NCBI RefSeq assembly: GCF_032302195.1 | Contig: NZ_CP135275.1 | Coordinates: 4,402,001-4,466,000, forward strand | Length of the DNA: 64,000 bases | Direction: 5' to 3' | Source of the DNA: Paenibacillus sp. MMS20-IR301 | Lineage (GTDB): Bacteria > Bacillota > Bacilli > Paenibacillales > Paenibacillaceae | In this document: positions 24,606 through 33,280 of the stretch, in pieces | How the letters are laid out: every line of letters begins with the position of its first letter | How positions within the stretch are numbered: the stretch's first letter is position 1 | The notes under the pieces: model-generated | Seen by the model: only the letters and a program-made list of their open reading frames with translations | Told to the model about the DNA's origin: nothing | The model's database searches: none | Translations under genes and position numbers: made by a program

Positions 24606-26303
24606 ATGCGACAGCCTGCCCTGAATCCTGAACATACACCTGCACCGGCTCTGCCGTCCGTTCCGCTCCGCTCCCTGCTGTTTCAGCTGCAGGATATTCA
24701 GCTTATCATCCGCAGTGCCGACACGGTCTCTCTTGCACAGACTGTCCATCAGCATACCCTGCTGGTATTTACAGGCGGCCGCGGCGTACTCCGCACCGGT
24801 GAGCAGCCAGCCATTACCGTGAACGGGGACAAGTGCTGCCTGCTGCCGCCCGGAGCCTCTTACAGCACGGATAATCAGGAGATGACACTCTACTATTACC
24901 TTCTCACCTTCACTGCCATCACAGCAGGCGAAGCTCCTGCACCTTACATAAATGAGCTGCTGCCGGACCGCAAAGAATTAATCGTCCACCCGTTCACCCG
25001 GGTAATCCGCCTGGCCGAAGAACTGCTCGCGAGTCACGGCAGCGGGGATGAAATCCAGTACTTCCGTCAGCAGCTCCGGTTCCAGGAGCTGCTGCTCCTG
25101 CTGTTCGAGCATAATTATTCTACCCGCCAGCTGCCGAGCCCGGCGCAATCCGTGGAGAGTACAATCCTGTATCTGCAGGATCATTACATGGAGAGCATTA
25201 CCGTGAAGCAGCTTGCTGAGCTGGCCCATGTCTCCCCCTGGCAATACACGCCGATCTTCCAGAAGCTGACCGGCAAGCGGCCGCTGGATTATCTGGCTGA
25301 TCTGCGGATTAAGCATTCGAAGCATTATCTGCTGGAATCCTCCGAACCGCTGCGCGAGATTGCCCGGCTGGTCGGCTTCTCCGACGAGTACTACTTCAGC
25401 CGCCGCTTCCGGCAGAAGACAGGGGTCACGCCCGGGCAATACGCCCAGGCACAGCAGCGCAAGGTTACCGTCAGAGACTGGACGGGGCATGAGGTGGAGA
25501 TTCCCGAGCGCCCGCGGCGGATTGTCTACCATGGAGAGACACTTGGTGATGTGCTGGCGCTGGGCGTCAAGCCGGTGGGCGGGGATGAGGCCTTCGCCCG
25601 GAATACCGTCTATAAGCACCGGATCCGGAATCTGGCCAATGTCGGCTTTCCGCTGGACCCGCAGCTGACCCGGTTAATCAGCCCCGACCTGATCATTATC
25701 GCGAACCCGGATGAACGTATTTACCGGCGCGTGTCCGGCATTGCGCCGACAGTCACCTTCGATTCATTTGCTCCACTGGAAGAGCGGATGCGGATTCTCG
25801 GCGGCTGGCTCGGCAAGCCGAATGAAGCCGAGGCCTGGCTGGAAGCCTATCACGCCAAAAACGCCGCCATGTGGCAGCGTCTCTACACCGGCGTGCTCCA
25901 GCCGGGTGAAACGGCATCTGCACTGGTCTATGATCATGGCAGCCATCTGTTCGCCATGGGAATGTCCGGCTTGTCCACAGCCCTGTATGCCCCCGGCGGC
26001 CTGCAGCCGACGGCGGAAATCAAGGCTATGCTGGACCAGGGCTTGGGCTTCGGCGAGGTAGATCCTGCGCAGCTGCACAGCTACGCAGGCGACCGCGTCT
26101 TCATGCTCGTCCCGGAGCGCGAAGACTCGCGGGAAGCCATGAAGCAGCTGCTCCAGTCGCCGCTCTGGAGCAGCCTGCCCGCCGTGCAGCGGGGCCATGT
26201 CTACATGCTGGACAGCGCCAAGTGGAATTCCGGCGACGCCCTGACCCGCGAGCGGCTGCTGACCCTGCTGCCCAAGCTGCTGGGCGGGCAGCAGGGAGGC
26301 TGA
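24606..26303 (+). CDS. AraC-family regulator fused to a siderophore-binding domain (Btr-like)
   Basis: A 565-residue protein in three parts: an N-terminal cupin-like region (about 25-130), two AraC helix-turn-helix motifs (about 185-285, TVKQLAELAHVSPWQYTPIFQKL and REIARLVGFSDEYYFSRRF), and a periplasmic-binding-protein domain (about 288-560) without a signal peptide. The same architecture occurs in B. subtilis Btr, which senses bacillibactin in the cytoplasm and activates its uptake genes. Here the sensor domain closely follows the preceding lipoprotein along its whole length. The ATG at 24606 has AAAGGAG upstream. It probably activates the preceding gene when the ferric siderophore enters. 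Confidence 0.9.
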   Translation: MRQPALNPEHTPAPALPSVPLRSLLFQLQDIQLIIRSADTVSLAQTVHQHTLLVFTGGRGVLRTGEQPAITVNGDKCCLLPPGASYSTDNQEMTLYYYLLTFTAITAGEAPAPYINELLPDRKELIVHPFTRVIRLAEELLASHGSGDEIQYFRQQLRFQELLLLLFEHNYSTRQLPSPAQSVESTILYLQDHYMESITVKQLAELAHVSPWQYTPIFQKLTGKRPLDYLADLRIKHSKHYLLESSEPLREIARLVGFSDEYYFSRRFRQKTGVTPGQYAQAQQRKVTVRDWTGHEVEIPERPRRIVYHGETLGDVLALGVKPVGGDEAFARNTVYKHRIRNLANVGFPLDPQLTRLISPDLIIIANPDERIYRRVSGIAPTVTFDSFAPLEERMRILGGWLGKPNEAEAWLEAYHAKNAAMWQRLYTGVLQPGETASALVYDHGSHLFAMGMSGLSTALYAPGGLQPTAEIKAMLDQGLGFGEVDPAQLHSYAGDRVFMLVPEREDSREAMKQLLQSPLWSSLPAVQRGHVYMLDSAKWNSGDALTRERLLTLLPKLLGGQQGG

Positions 26304-26372
26304 TGCAGCTGCTGGGCGGCGGGGTTAGCTAGGTTTGCCCGGGGCGGCGGGAGTGGTGAGCAACTTGGTTTG

Positions 26373-26422
26373 CTCGGGGCTCGGGGCTCGGGGCTCGGGG
26401 CTCGGGGCTCGGGGCTCGGGGG
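26373..26422 (+). repeat. Seven tandem CTCGGGG heptamers
   Basis: Seven exact copies of CTCGGGG, 26373-26421, plus one G. On the + strand this gives seven GGGG runs separated by CTC, a strong G-quadruplex pattern. It lies 70 bases past the AraC-type gene. Confidence 0.9.
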
Positions 26423-26570
26423 CTGAGGTAACTTCGATCTTGTTCGTAGACGCAGCAGCTTGAACCCGGCGCGGCTCCAGCCGCTCCCTAGCAGATTCTG
26501 AAGTTAAGTGGATAAATGACATTTATTATCCGGCAAATCTCAATTTCCGGCCAAATAGTTGGATAAAGAA

Positions 26571-27800
26571 TAGGCCTGTTGATTAGCCAAAAAAAGGTAG
26601 CAAAAAGGCCGCTCATTCGGTAAAGTGTTTGTACCCCTACAAACTATCCGAAACGAGGCGACCTCATGAAAAAGTCTACTTCAATTTCACACATTCTGCA
26701 ATTGGTGATTCCCGAGGAAGACATGCGTCCCATCCTGGAAGAATTACAATATACGGATGTTGCGCGTAAATTTACCGTGTATGATTTGTTTTTATTTTTG
26801 GCGGAAGCTGCGTTTCAGCAGTGGGATGGATACCGAGACGGCGCACAGCGAATGTCCCTTCAGGGACAACGTACGGTGAATTATTCTACCCTTTCCAAAA
26901 AGGCCAAGGCGGTTCCTTTTTCAGTATTTAAGCGTCTATTGAATCTGATGCTAGGGCTATGTAACCGGAAGACAAAGCGTACCCTCGGTATTCCGAAAGA
27001 CCTGTTAATCGTGGACTCCACCACTATTTCGGTCGGTCAGGGTCGGTTGCCGTGGGCGCAAATTAAAGGGCGAAAAGCAGGCGTTAAGCTGCATGTCGGG
27101 TTACTCGGGGACTCGAACGAATTGCACAAAGTGACGGAGACCCCGGCCATTCAGCATGATCTAAACAGTTGTGCTGCGCTGCTCGACAGCCAATTTATTT
27201 TGGTGGGTGACCGTGCTTACGGGAAGCACCAACTGTTTGACCGCTATCAAGAGCAGAAAGAGCGGCAATATTTTGTGATTCGGCTTAAGGATAATACTAC
27301 GCTCGCCAATCCCATCCCGCGCCTGCGAAATCGCCCATTTGAGGGAGGGATCGAACAGGATTTGACGTGCCAATTGGGAAAGAAAAAGGCGCTCTCCGAG
27401 AATCGGTTTCGAGTGGTTATTCTGAAAGATCCCAAGGGAAATCCCGTCATTCTCGCAACAAATCTGCACTGGCACTCCCCAGAAGCCATAGCAGAGATCT
27501 ATAAGAAACGTTGGCAGATTGAAGTTTTTTTTCGTTGGATTAAGCAGCATTTAAACATTCCCAAGTTGTTTGGAACCACAGAAAATGCAGTCTATGGACA
27601 GCTCTATGTGGCTTTATTGGTGTATGTGTTGCTAAAGTTTCTGTTTGAGCAGGGAAATCGTATCGTGCACGCTAGCGCTAGGTTAACGTTCGCGAACTTT
27701 GACCGGTTATTTGCGCTGCATAAGTTACCTGTGGAGTGGAGGATTTATTTAGCTCAAGCCGTCCATTTTATTAACACAAACTGGTAAATCAACAGGCCTA
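26571..27800 (+). mobile_element. Complete IS4-family insertion sequence, 1230 bp
   Basis: Perfect 14-bp terminal inverted repeats: TAGGCCTGTTGATT (26571-26584) and AATCAACAGGCCTA (27787-27800). A perfect 9-bp target duplication, GATAAAGAA, flanks them at 26562-26570 and 27801-27809. One intact transposase fills the element. The exact duplication and perfect ends indicate recent insertion. Confidence 0.93.
26666..27787 (+). CDS. IS4-family DDE transposase
   Basis: A 373-residue transposase. Catalytic residues are Asp117 (LIVDSTT), Asp182 (VGDRAYG) and Glu286 in the YREK-like block (YKKRWQIEVFFRWIK), as in IS4-family DDE enzymes with a beta-strand insertion. An N-terminal DUF4372-like region (residues 1-75) is present. 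The gene is full length with no frameshift, so it is likely active. Its stop codon reaches the right inverted repeat. Confidence 0.93.
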   Translation: MKKSTSISHILQLVIPEEDMRPILEELQYTDVARKFTVYDLFLFLAEAAFQQWDGYRDGAQRMSLQGQRTVNYSTLSKKAKAVPFSVFKRLLNLMLGLCNRKTKRTLGIPKDLLIVDSTTISVGQGRLPWAQIKGRKAGVKLHVGLLGDSNELHKVTETPAIQHDLNSCAALLDSQFILVGDRAYGKHQLFDRYQEQKERQYFVIRLKDNTTLANPIPRLRNRPFEGGIEQDLTCQLGKKKALSENRFRVVILKDPKGNPVILATNLHWHSPEAIAEIYKKRWQIEVFFRWIKQHLNIPKLFGTTENAVYGQLYVALLVYVLLKFLFEQGNRIVHASARLTFANFDRLFALHKLPVEWRIYLAQAVHFINTNW

Positions 27801-28062
27801 GATAAAGAACACTTATTCAGGAGCAATCTGGTTGATATCGGGCTTTTGTGCGAATTTAAGTGCCCTAAATCCAACTAATCCCTTAAGAGCAGAAAATCTG
27901 GGATCATTAAGTGTCATAAATCCAATTATTGTATACGCCGAACTCTAAAATTAAAACAAGCTGGCTGGAGAAACTCTATTGAGCCATGGGGTTCACCAGT
28001 CAGCAGTCAGCAGGCTAGTCCAGCGAGGTGGCGGTACTTAATTACGGTCACCTTAGTAGTAC

Positions 28063-28328
28063 CTGCCTTCGCATGAGCTCATTGTATTCGGTTTTTCGCA
28101 TTCATTTGACCGTTCTGCCTTCGCATGAGCTCATTGTATTCGGTTTTTCGCATTCATTTGACCGTTCTGCCTTCGCATGAGCTCATTGTATTCGGTTTTT
28201 CGCACACATTTGTCCGTTTGCCTTCGCATGAGCTCATTGTATTCGGTTTTTCGCACACATTTGTCCGTTTGCCTTCGCTCGAGCTCATTGTATTCGGTTT
28301 TTCGCATTCATTTGACCGTTTGCCTTCG
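28063..28328. repeat. Five-copy 51-52 bp tandem array
   Basis: Units begin near CTGCCTTCGC and contain the palindrome ATGAGCTCAT (28073, 28125, 28177, 28228; the fifth copy near 28279 is altered), followed by TGTATTCGGTTTTTCGCA. Periods are 52, 52, 51 and 51. Copies 3 and 4 share CACACATTTGTCCG where others have CATTCATTTGACCG. There are no unique spacers, so it is not CRISPR. Confidence 0.9.
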
Positions 28329-28421
28329 GTGTTGATCTTCTGCTCTGCTAATTTCCGGCATTCTGCGCTGCCTGCCCGTTTCCATCAGGGCCATTCGGGC
28401 AGGTCAGCTTCATGAACAGCT

Positions 28422-29927
28422 TCATTTTGCCGCTTCAGGAGCGGAGTGCTTGATCTTCAGCACGAGAATCCCCTGCCCGGACCGGTTCTCTGGCAGCTCA
28501 ACAGTTAAGCCTTCCCCCTCCCGGCTCCACACCAGCTCTTCGCTGCATCCCAGCAGCTCTACCGCCAGAATCTCACCAGCCAGCTGCTTGGAGCGGCTGC
28601 CCAGAGTCCCGATGACAGAGATTCCGCCCTCCGGCCAGCCCATAATAGCGGCATAGAGCAGCTCTTCACCTCTGGTTGTGAAGCGGATATCCTGCGGGGT
28701 GAACGGACTGCGCTTCGTATCATTGAACGTGCCGCTGACAATCTGCGTCGGCCCTTCGCCGTATACCTTCCAAGGCCGTGTTCCGTAGATTGCCTCCCCG
28801 TTCACCGCCAGCCAGTCTCCCACCTCGATGAGCAGCTGCTGCTCCTCTTCCGGAATAGTCCCGTCAGCACGCGGCCCGACATTGAGCAGCATCACTCCGT
28901 TTTTGCTGACAATATCAACCAGATCACCGAGGATCATGCCGGATGTCTTGTATTTATGGTCAGCAATATGACACCAGGCGGTTTCACCGACGGAAGTGCA
29001 GGTCTGCCAGACCACCGGGTTGATGTCAGCCAGCTGGCCCCGCTCCATATCATAGACGGCGGTCCCTTCGGCGAAAGCATCAAACTTATAGTTGATGACT
29101 GCTCCCTGCCCCCACTCCGCTGCCTTGTTGTAGTAATAGGCGGCCAGCTGCTGCAGATAAGGCTTGAAGACAGGCTGCTCAATCCACCAGTCGAAATAGA
29201 GCAGCTGCGGGCCATAGCGGTCGATCAGGTCGCAGGTGCGGACCAGCCAATCATCGAGAAATTCCTCATTCGGGGGCAAAATCGGCAGCGGATACGCCGG
29301 ATCGCCGTAGCAGGGCTGTGCCGGGCCGTACAATTCCGCATACTTCGGATCTTGCACATCCGACGGGAGCTCGCGGCCTCCGTTGTAGTACCACCAATTC
29401 TCCGCCCGGTGGCTGGACACGCCGAAGGTCATATAATGCCGCCGCACAGCAGCGCCGAGCTCTCCGATGATATCTCTGCGCGGGCCCATCCGCGCTGCTG
29501 TCCATTCGGAGAACGGGCAGTCATACATCGCGAAGCCGTCATGATGCTCAGCTACCGGCACGACAAATGCAGCACCGGCACGCTTGAACAAGGCTGCCCA
29601 TTCCTCCGCATTGAACTGTTCTGCTGTAAACTCAGGAATGAAATCCTTATAGCCGAAAGTATCCGGCGGACCATAAGTTGCAAGGTGATGCTCGTAGACC
29701 TCCGTGCCTTTCCTGTACATATTGCGCGCATACCACTCTGTTCCGAAGGCCGGTACAGAATAGACACCCCAATGAATGAAAATCCCGAATTTCGCGTCCT
29801 CATACCAGCGGGGCACGGAATACTTCCCGAGCGACTCCCAATCCGCCGCAAACGGGCCGTTCTCCACTGTACCTTTGATCTCCAGCTTCTTCTCTTTGCG
29901 CAGCTCATGCAGCGTAGGTTTTGACAA
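28422..29927 (-). CDS. Alpha-L-fucosidase (GH29)
   Basis: A 501-residue GH29 enzyme. Family blocks are present: KFGIFIHWGVYSVPAF near the N-terminus, AEHHDGFAMYD, and LLYFDWWIE with the likely nucleophile at Asp246. There is no signal peptide, so it acts in the cytoplasm on imported oligosaccharides. The TTG at 29927 is preferred over the GTG at 29936 because GAGGTGAG precedes it properly. It is the last gene of the glycan-use operon, 14 bases after the CutC-like gene. It would remove terminal fucose from glycans brought in by the ABC transporter. Confidence 0.9.
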   Translation of the reverse strand: MSKPTLHELRKEKKLEIKGTVENGPFAADWESLGKYSVPRWYEDAKFGIFIHWGVYSVPAFGTEWYARNMYRKGTEVYEHHLATYGPPDTFGYKDFIPEFTAEQFNAEEWAALFKRAGAAFVVPVAEHHDGFAMYDCPFSEWTAARMGPRRDIIGELGAAVRRHYMTFGVSSHRAENWWYYNGGRELPSDVQDPKYAELYGPAQPCYGDPAYPLPILPPNEEFLDDWLVRTCDLIDRYGPQLLYFDWWIEQPVFKPYLQQLAAYYYNKAAEWGQGAVINYKFDAFAEGTAVYDMERGQLADINPVVWQTCTSVGETAWCHIADHKYKTSGMILGDLVDIVSKNGVMLLNVGPRADGTIPEEEQQLLIEVGDWLAVNGEAIYGTRPWKVYGEGPTQIVSGTFNDTKRSPFTPQDIRFTTRGEELLYAAIMGWPEGGISVIGTLGSRSKQLAGEILAVELLGCSEELVWSREGEGLTVELPENRSGQGILVLKIKHSAPEAAK

Positions 29928-29941
29928 GGAACTCACCTCTT

Positions 29942-30634
29942 CTATGGTTTGAGAATTACACGGACGGCTTCCAAACGTCCGGGATCAATGGACCTCAGCG
30001 GATCGCCGTCCTCACGGACAGCCGAACCGAAGTGCACCCGGCGCACCGCCGTCCGGGCAAGAAAATCCTTCAGGACCCCTGCGTTCAGCCCGCTGCCGGC
30101 CAGGATAGAGAGCGAAGAACCGGCAGCCAGCCGCTCCAGTACAGCGATCCTCGATACCCCTTCAGGCGATGTAGCCACAGGGCTGCCGCCGGAGGTTAAA
30201 ATATCCGTAATCTGCGGATAACGCTTCAATGTTTCAAGGGCTTCAGGCTGGTCCCGCACTTCGTCAAACGCCCGGTGATACGTGACCTCCATGCCGCCAG
30301 CTGCTTCAAGTACCCGGACCAGCAGCTCTTCATCCACGGTCCGGTCACTGCGGAGCATTCCCGTGACAAGCGATAACCCGCCGACCCTGGCGATATGGCG
30401 GATATCACGCAGCATCGTTTCCGCATCGGCAGGGTCATACCGGAAGGACCGCGCATGCGGCCGCACCATCACTCTGACGGGAATGCTGACTGCCTCCCTT
30501 ACAGCCTCAATCAGTCCGAGGCTTGGTGTTAATCCGCCTTCCAGAATTCCGGTAATCAGCTCAATCCGGTCGGCTCCATAACGTTCCGCTGTAACTGCAT
30601 CACTTACGGTTGTGGCAATAACCTCTAACAGCAT
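29942..30634 (-). CDS. cutC: CutC family protein
   Basis: A 230-residue TIM-barrel protein with the CutC signature GADRIELITGILEGGLTPSLG and ILAGSGLNAG near the C-terminus. The family was first linked to copper tolerance, but a direct role in copper is doubtful. Here it lies between a ROK sugar kinase and an alpha-L-fucosidase, 8 bases from the kinase, inside a sugar operon, which points to a metabolic role. The family name is certain; the function is not. Confidence 0.88.
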   Translation of the reverse strand: MLLEVIATTVSDAVTAERYGADRIELITGILEGGLTPSLGLIEAVREAVSIPVRVMVRPHARSFRYDPADAETMLRDIRHIARVGGLSLVTGMLRSDRTVDEELLVRVLEAAGGMEVTYHRAFDEVRDQPEALETLKRYPQITDILTSGGSPVATSPEGVSRIAVLERLAAGSSLSILAGSGLNAGVLKDFLARTAVRRVHFGSAVREDGDPLRSIDPGRLEAVRVILKP

Positions 30635-30642
30635 GGCTCACT

Positions 30643-31548
30643 CTACTTCCCTTCCCTGTTCATAATCATCCTGGCTGCTCCGATCATCCCGGCTTCATTC
30701 CCAAGCCTGGCCGGAAGCACCTTGACGGGCAACGGCGACACGGCGGGAAGCCTGCTCATCCAGGCCTCCCACCATAAGGCATGGGAATCCGCGACTCCGC
30801 CGCCAATAATAATGGCTTCCGGATCCATGATGGACTGGATATTATGCACGGCCAAGCTTAGATCGTACATATATCTCTCCATGGCAGCAACTGCTGCTGC
30901 CGGTGCGCTGCCGGCAGCGAATTCGGCGAGCAGCCTGCGGCCGTCCCAGCCCGCAGCCGCCTCTCCGGCCAGGCGGCTAAGCGCTTTGCCCGAGACATAG
31001 TGCTCAGTACAGCCCTGTTGCCCGCAGCTGCAGGCAATTCCGCCAGGATAAAGCACCGTATGCCCAAGCTCGCCGGCACCGCCTTGAGTACCCGGAACGG
31101 GTTCCCCTTGATGAATTATAGCCCCGCCCACGCCGGTTCCCAGCGTCAGCATTACATAATCCTTCAGCCCGGAGGCGGCACCGAGCCAGCCTTCGCCCAG
31201 TGCAGCGGCATTGGCGTCGTTGCCCACTGCCACCGGCAGCGGGAATTCGCTCCCGATCGCCTCCGCCAGCCGCATGCCGGTCCAGCCCGGCAAATTCTCC
31301 GTTGCATAGAGAACTGTGCCTTGAGCCGGATCTACCCGGCCTGCAGTGCCTATGCCAATGCCGCTGATCTCATACCTGCCGGGCATCAGCTCTGCAATAA
31401 TCTTCTTCAAGCCGGCAAGAATTCCTGCTGCACCTTCATGGACCGGGGTGGCGATGCCGCGGCGGGCAACTATCTCTCCCTGTCCGCCGACCACCGCCGC
31501 CTTCATGCCCGTTCCGCCGATATCTGCCCCGATATAGTAGCGCTTCAT
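30643..31548 (-). CDS. nanK: ROK family sugar kinase, probable N-acetylmannosamine kinase
   Basis: A 301-residue ROK protein: ATP motif DIGGT at residues 9-13, active-site region GNDANAAALGE at 109-119, and the zinc-type motif with Glu160, His163 and CSCGQQGC (173-180). It has no DNA-binding domain, so it is a kinase and not a repressor. It overlaps nanE by four bases; with NanE downstream in the pathway, N-acetylmannosamine is the most likely substrate, giving ManNAc-6-P. Glucose cannot be excluded. Confidence 0.78.
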   Translation of the reverse strand: MKRYYIGADIGGTGMKAAVVGGQGEIVARRGIATPVHEGAAGILAGLKKIIAELMPGRYEISGIGIGTAGRVDPAQGTVLYATENLPGWTGMRLAEAIGSEFPLPVAVGNDANAAALGEGWLGAASGLKDYVMLTLGTGVGGAIIHQGEPVPGTQGGAGELGHTVLYPGGIACSCGQQGCTEHYVSGKALSRLAGEAAAGWDGRRLLAEFAAGSAPAAAVAAMERYMYDLSLAVHNIQSIMDPEAIIIGGGVADSHALWWEAWMSRLPAVSPLPVKVLPARLGNEAGMIGAARMIMNREGK

Positions 31549-32261
31549 CCTTCAGCCTCTGCCCCTGAGCCGTCCGCCCGCTCCTGCATCGCCCGCACAT
31601 AGCGGGCGGCGATCCATTGCGGGCGGGTAATCGCCGAACCCACAACGACAAAAGCCGCCCCCAGCCCCAGCGCGGCAGCCGCCTGGCCCGGCTCACAAAT
31701 CCCGCCTTCGGCAACAACCGGGACCTGCAGCACAGCGGCCAGCCGCTCCAGCAGATCGAGATTGGGCAGCGGAATTCCCTGCGTCTCGGCGGTATATCCG
31801 CTCAGCGTAGTCGAGATGTAATCCGCACCCCACTCCGCCGCCTGCATCCCCTCCTCGAAGGTAGCGATATCAGCCATTACAGGGATGCCCGCCGCCTTCA
31901 CCTCTGCCAGCACAGCCGCAAGGCTCCGCCCGTCCGGCCTCGGGCGGCCAGTGCCGTCGATAGCTACAATGTCAGCTCCCGCCGCATGGACAGCAATGGC
32001 ATCTTCAAGCGTCGGGGTAATGTACACCTCACTGTTTTCATGCTGTATTTTGACCAGCCCGATCAGCAGCAAACCGGCGGCTTCTTTAATCGCCCGGATA
32101 TCTGCCAGCCCGCCGGCCCGAATCCCAACCGCTCCCGCTTCCTTGGCGGCCAGCGCCATCGCCACCATATGATGACTCCCGTACAGCGGCTCGTCCTCCA
32201 GCGCCTGGCAGGATACGACCAGCCCCTGGTGCAGAATTAGACTCCCGGAGCCTTCTCTCAT
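31545..32261 (-). CDS. nanE: N-acetylmannosamine-6-phosphate 2-epimerase
   Basis: A 238-residue NanE-type TIM barrel. Landmarks: LIGLVKIQHE, VAIDGTGRPRPDG, ADISTFEE-like ADIATFEEG, STTLSGYT and VVAEGGI. It converts ManNAc-6-P to GlcNAc-6-P for entry into amino-sugar catabolism. It is coupled to the ROK kinase by an ATGA overlap. No N-acetylneuraminate lyase (NanA) gene is seen in the window. The 200-base gap before it, after the permease, holds nothing recognisable. Confidence 0.92.
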   Translation of the reverse strand: MREGSGSLILHQGLVVSCQALEDEPLYGSHHMVAMALAAKEAGAVGIRAGGLADIRAIKEAAGLLLIGLVKIQHENSEVYITPTLEDAIAVHAAGADIVAIDGTGRPRPDGRSLAAVLAEVKAAGIPVMADIATFEEGMQAAEWGADYISTTLSGYTAETQGIPLPNLDLLERLAAVLQVPVVAEGGICEPGQAAAALGLGAAFVVVGSAITRPQWIAARYVRAMQERADGSGAEAEG

Positions 32262-32461
32262 TACATACTCACCCTTCCGGCTGTATTTATGCAGCTTAAC
32301 CTAAGGCTCAACGTCCACTACGTCATATCTGCTGCTTACACAATCTGAATGTGTCCGTTACCCAAACTATTTACCTCTGATCATCCATTGAAAACTGTAG
32401 CCAGCCTAACTTTCACCACAACACACTCTGCATCCTCACCGGTTCCGCCCCGGCTAGCTTC

Positions 32462-33280
32462 TTACCCCTTTACCGCCCCGCCTACCAGCCCCTTAATGAT
32501 GAACCGCTGCACGAACAGATAGAGCAGGATGATCGGCAGCGCCACCAGCGTGGCCCCGGCGAACATTTGCGGCCAGTTGGTGTTGTATTGGCTTTTGAAG
32601 GCCATGAGGCCCACAGGCAGCGTGCGCATATCGGGTGAGGACAGATAGATCAGCGGATTGAAGAAATCATTCCACGAGTTGATCGCCACCACGATAATAC
32701 AGGTCACCGTAATCGGCAGGGTCAGCGGGAAGATGATCTTCACAAAGGTCCGCCAGGGCCCGCAGCCGTCCACCAGCGCAGCCTCCTCAATCTCACTTGG
32801 TACCGTCTTGAAAAAATTCACGTAAAGGAAGATCGGCAGCGCGAGCCCGGAAGCTATCTGGATCAGCGACAGCCCGATATGCGTATTGAGCAGATGAATC
32901 TCGCGCAGCACCAGGAACGCCGGAATCGTGCCGGAGAACGCCGGAAGAATCAATCCCATCAGGAAGAACGTCGACATCGCTTCCGACTTATAGCGTTTGC
33001 CGTGATGCAGCCCGTAAGCAGCCAGCACTGACACACCGATCGCGGCAGCAGTAGTCATGACTAGCACCAGAATGCTGTTTCCGAAATACGGCAGCAGATT
33101 GCCGGTACGGAAGGCTTCAGTATAATTGCTCCACTGCGGATCTTTCGGCAGACTAAGCGGATTGATATTGGCCGGTGTCTGCAGCGAGACCGAGACCATG
33201 ACCGCCATCGGAACAAGAACAATCAGAAGTGCGATAACCAGCACGGTGTAGATAGAGGTTTTCTGTAAAGTCGTAGTCAA
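32462..33280 (-). CDS. Carbohydrate ABC transporter permease (MalG-type)
   Basis: A 272-residue inner-membrane permease with six predicted helices and the EAA loop EEAALVDGCGPWRTFVKIIFPL. The TTG at 33280 overlaps the TGA of the preceding permease (TTGA) and has GGAGGTGG upstream. It partners the MalF-type permease upstream. The ATPase is missing here, as is common for Paenibacillus sugar transporters that share an MsmX-like ATPase encoded elsewhere. Confidence 0.92.
   Translation of the reverse strand: MTTTLQKTSIYTVLVIALLIVLVPMAVMVSVSLQTPANINPLSLPKDPQWSNYTEAFRTGNLLPYFGNSILVLVMTTAAAIGVSVLAAYGLHHGKRYKSEAMSTFFLMGLILPAFSGTIPAFLVLREIHLLNTHIGLSLIQIASGLALPIFLYVNFFKTVPSEIEEAALVDGCGPWRTFVKIIFPLTLPITVTCIIVVAINSWNDFFNPLIYLSSPDMRTLPVGLMAFKSQYNTNWPQMFAGATLVALPIILLYLFVQRFIIKGLVGGAVKG

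Larger units (their letters stand above)
26514..27929. repeat. Intergenic F-F-R-R element, copy 2, split by the IS
   Basis: Forward arms at 26514 (TTAAGTGGAT) and 26555 (ATAGTTGGAT); reverse arms at 27869 (ATCCAACTAA) and 27920 (ATCCAATTAT, 51 bp later). The IS sits inside the second forward arm. Removing the IS and one target copy restores a continuous arm that continues with CACTTATTC. Confidence 0.7.

Noticed and set aside
28063..28328. CRISPR array
   Set aside because: Units are contiguous, 51-52 bp, with no unique spacers and no cas genes nearby.
28125..28415. 96-codon frame encoding a 17-residue repeated peptide
   Set aside because: It is just the translation of the 52-bp DNA array, with no ribosome site, and breaks where the array period shifts from 52 to 51.
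28956..29924. 322-codon frame antisense to the fucosidase
   Set aside because: No start signal or family resemblance; GH29 blocks are unambiguous on the other strand.
30643..31548. ROK-type transcriptional repressor
   Set aside because: The N-terminal helix-turn-helix of ROK repressors is absent; the protein begins directly with the ATP-binding motif.
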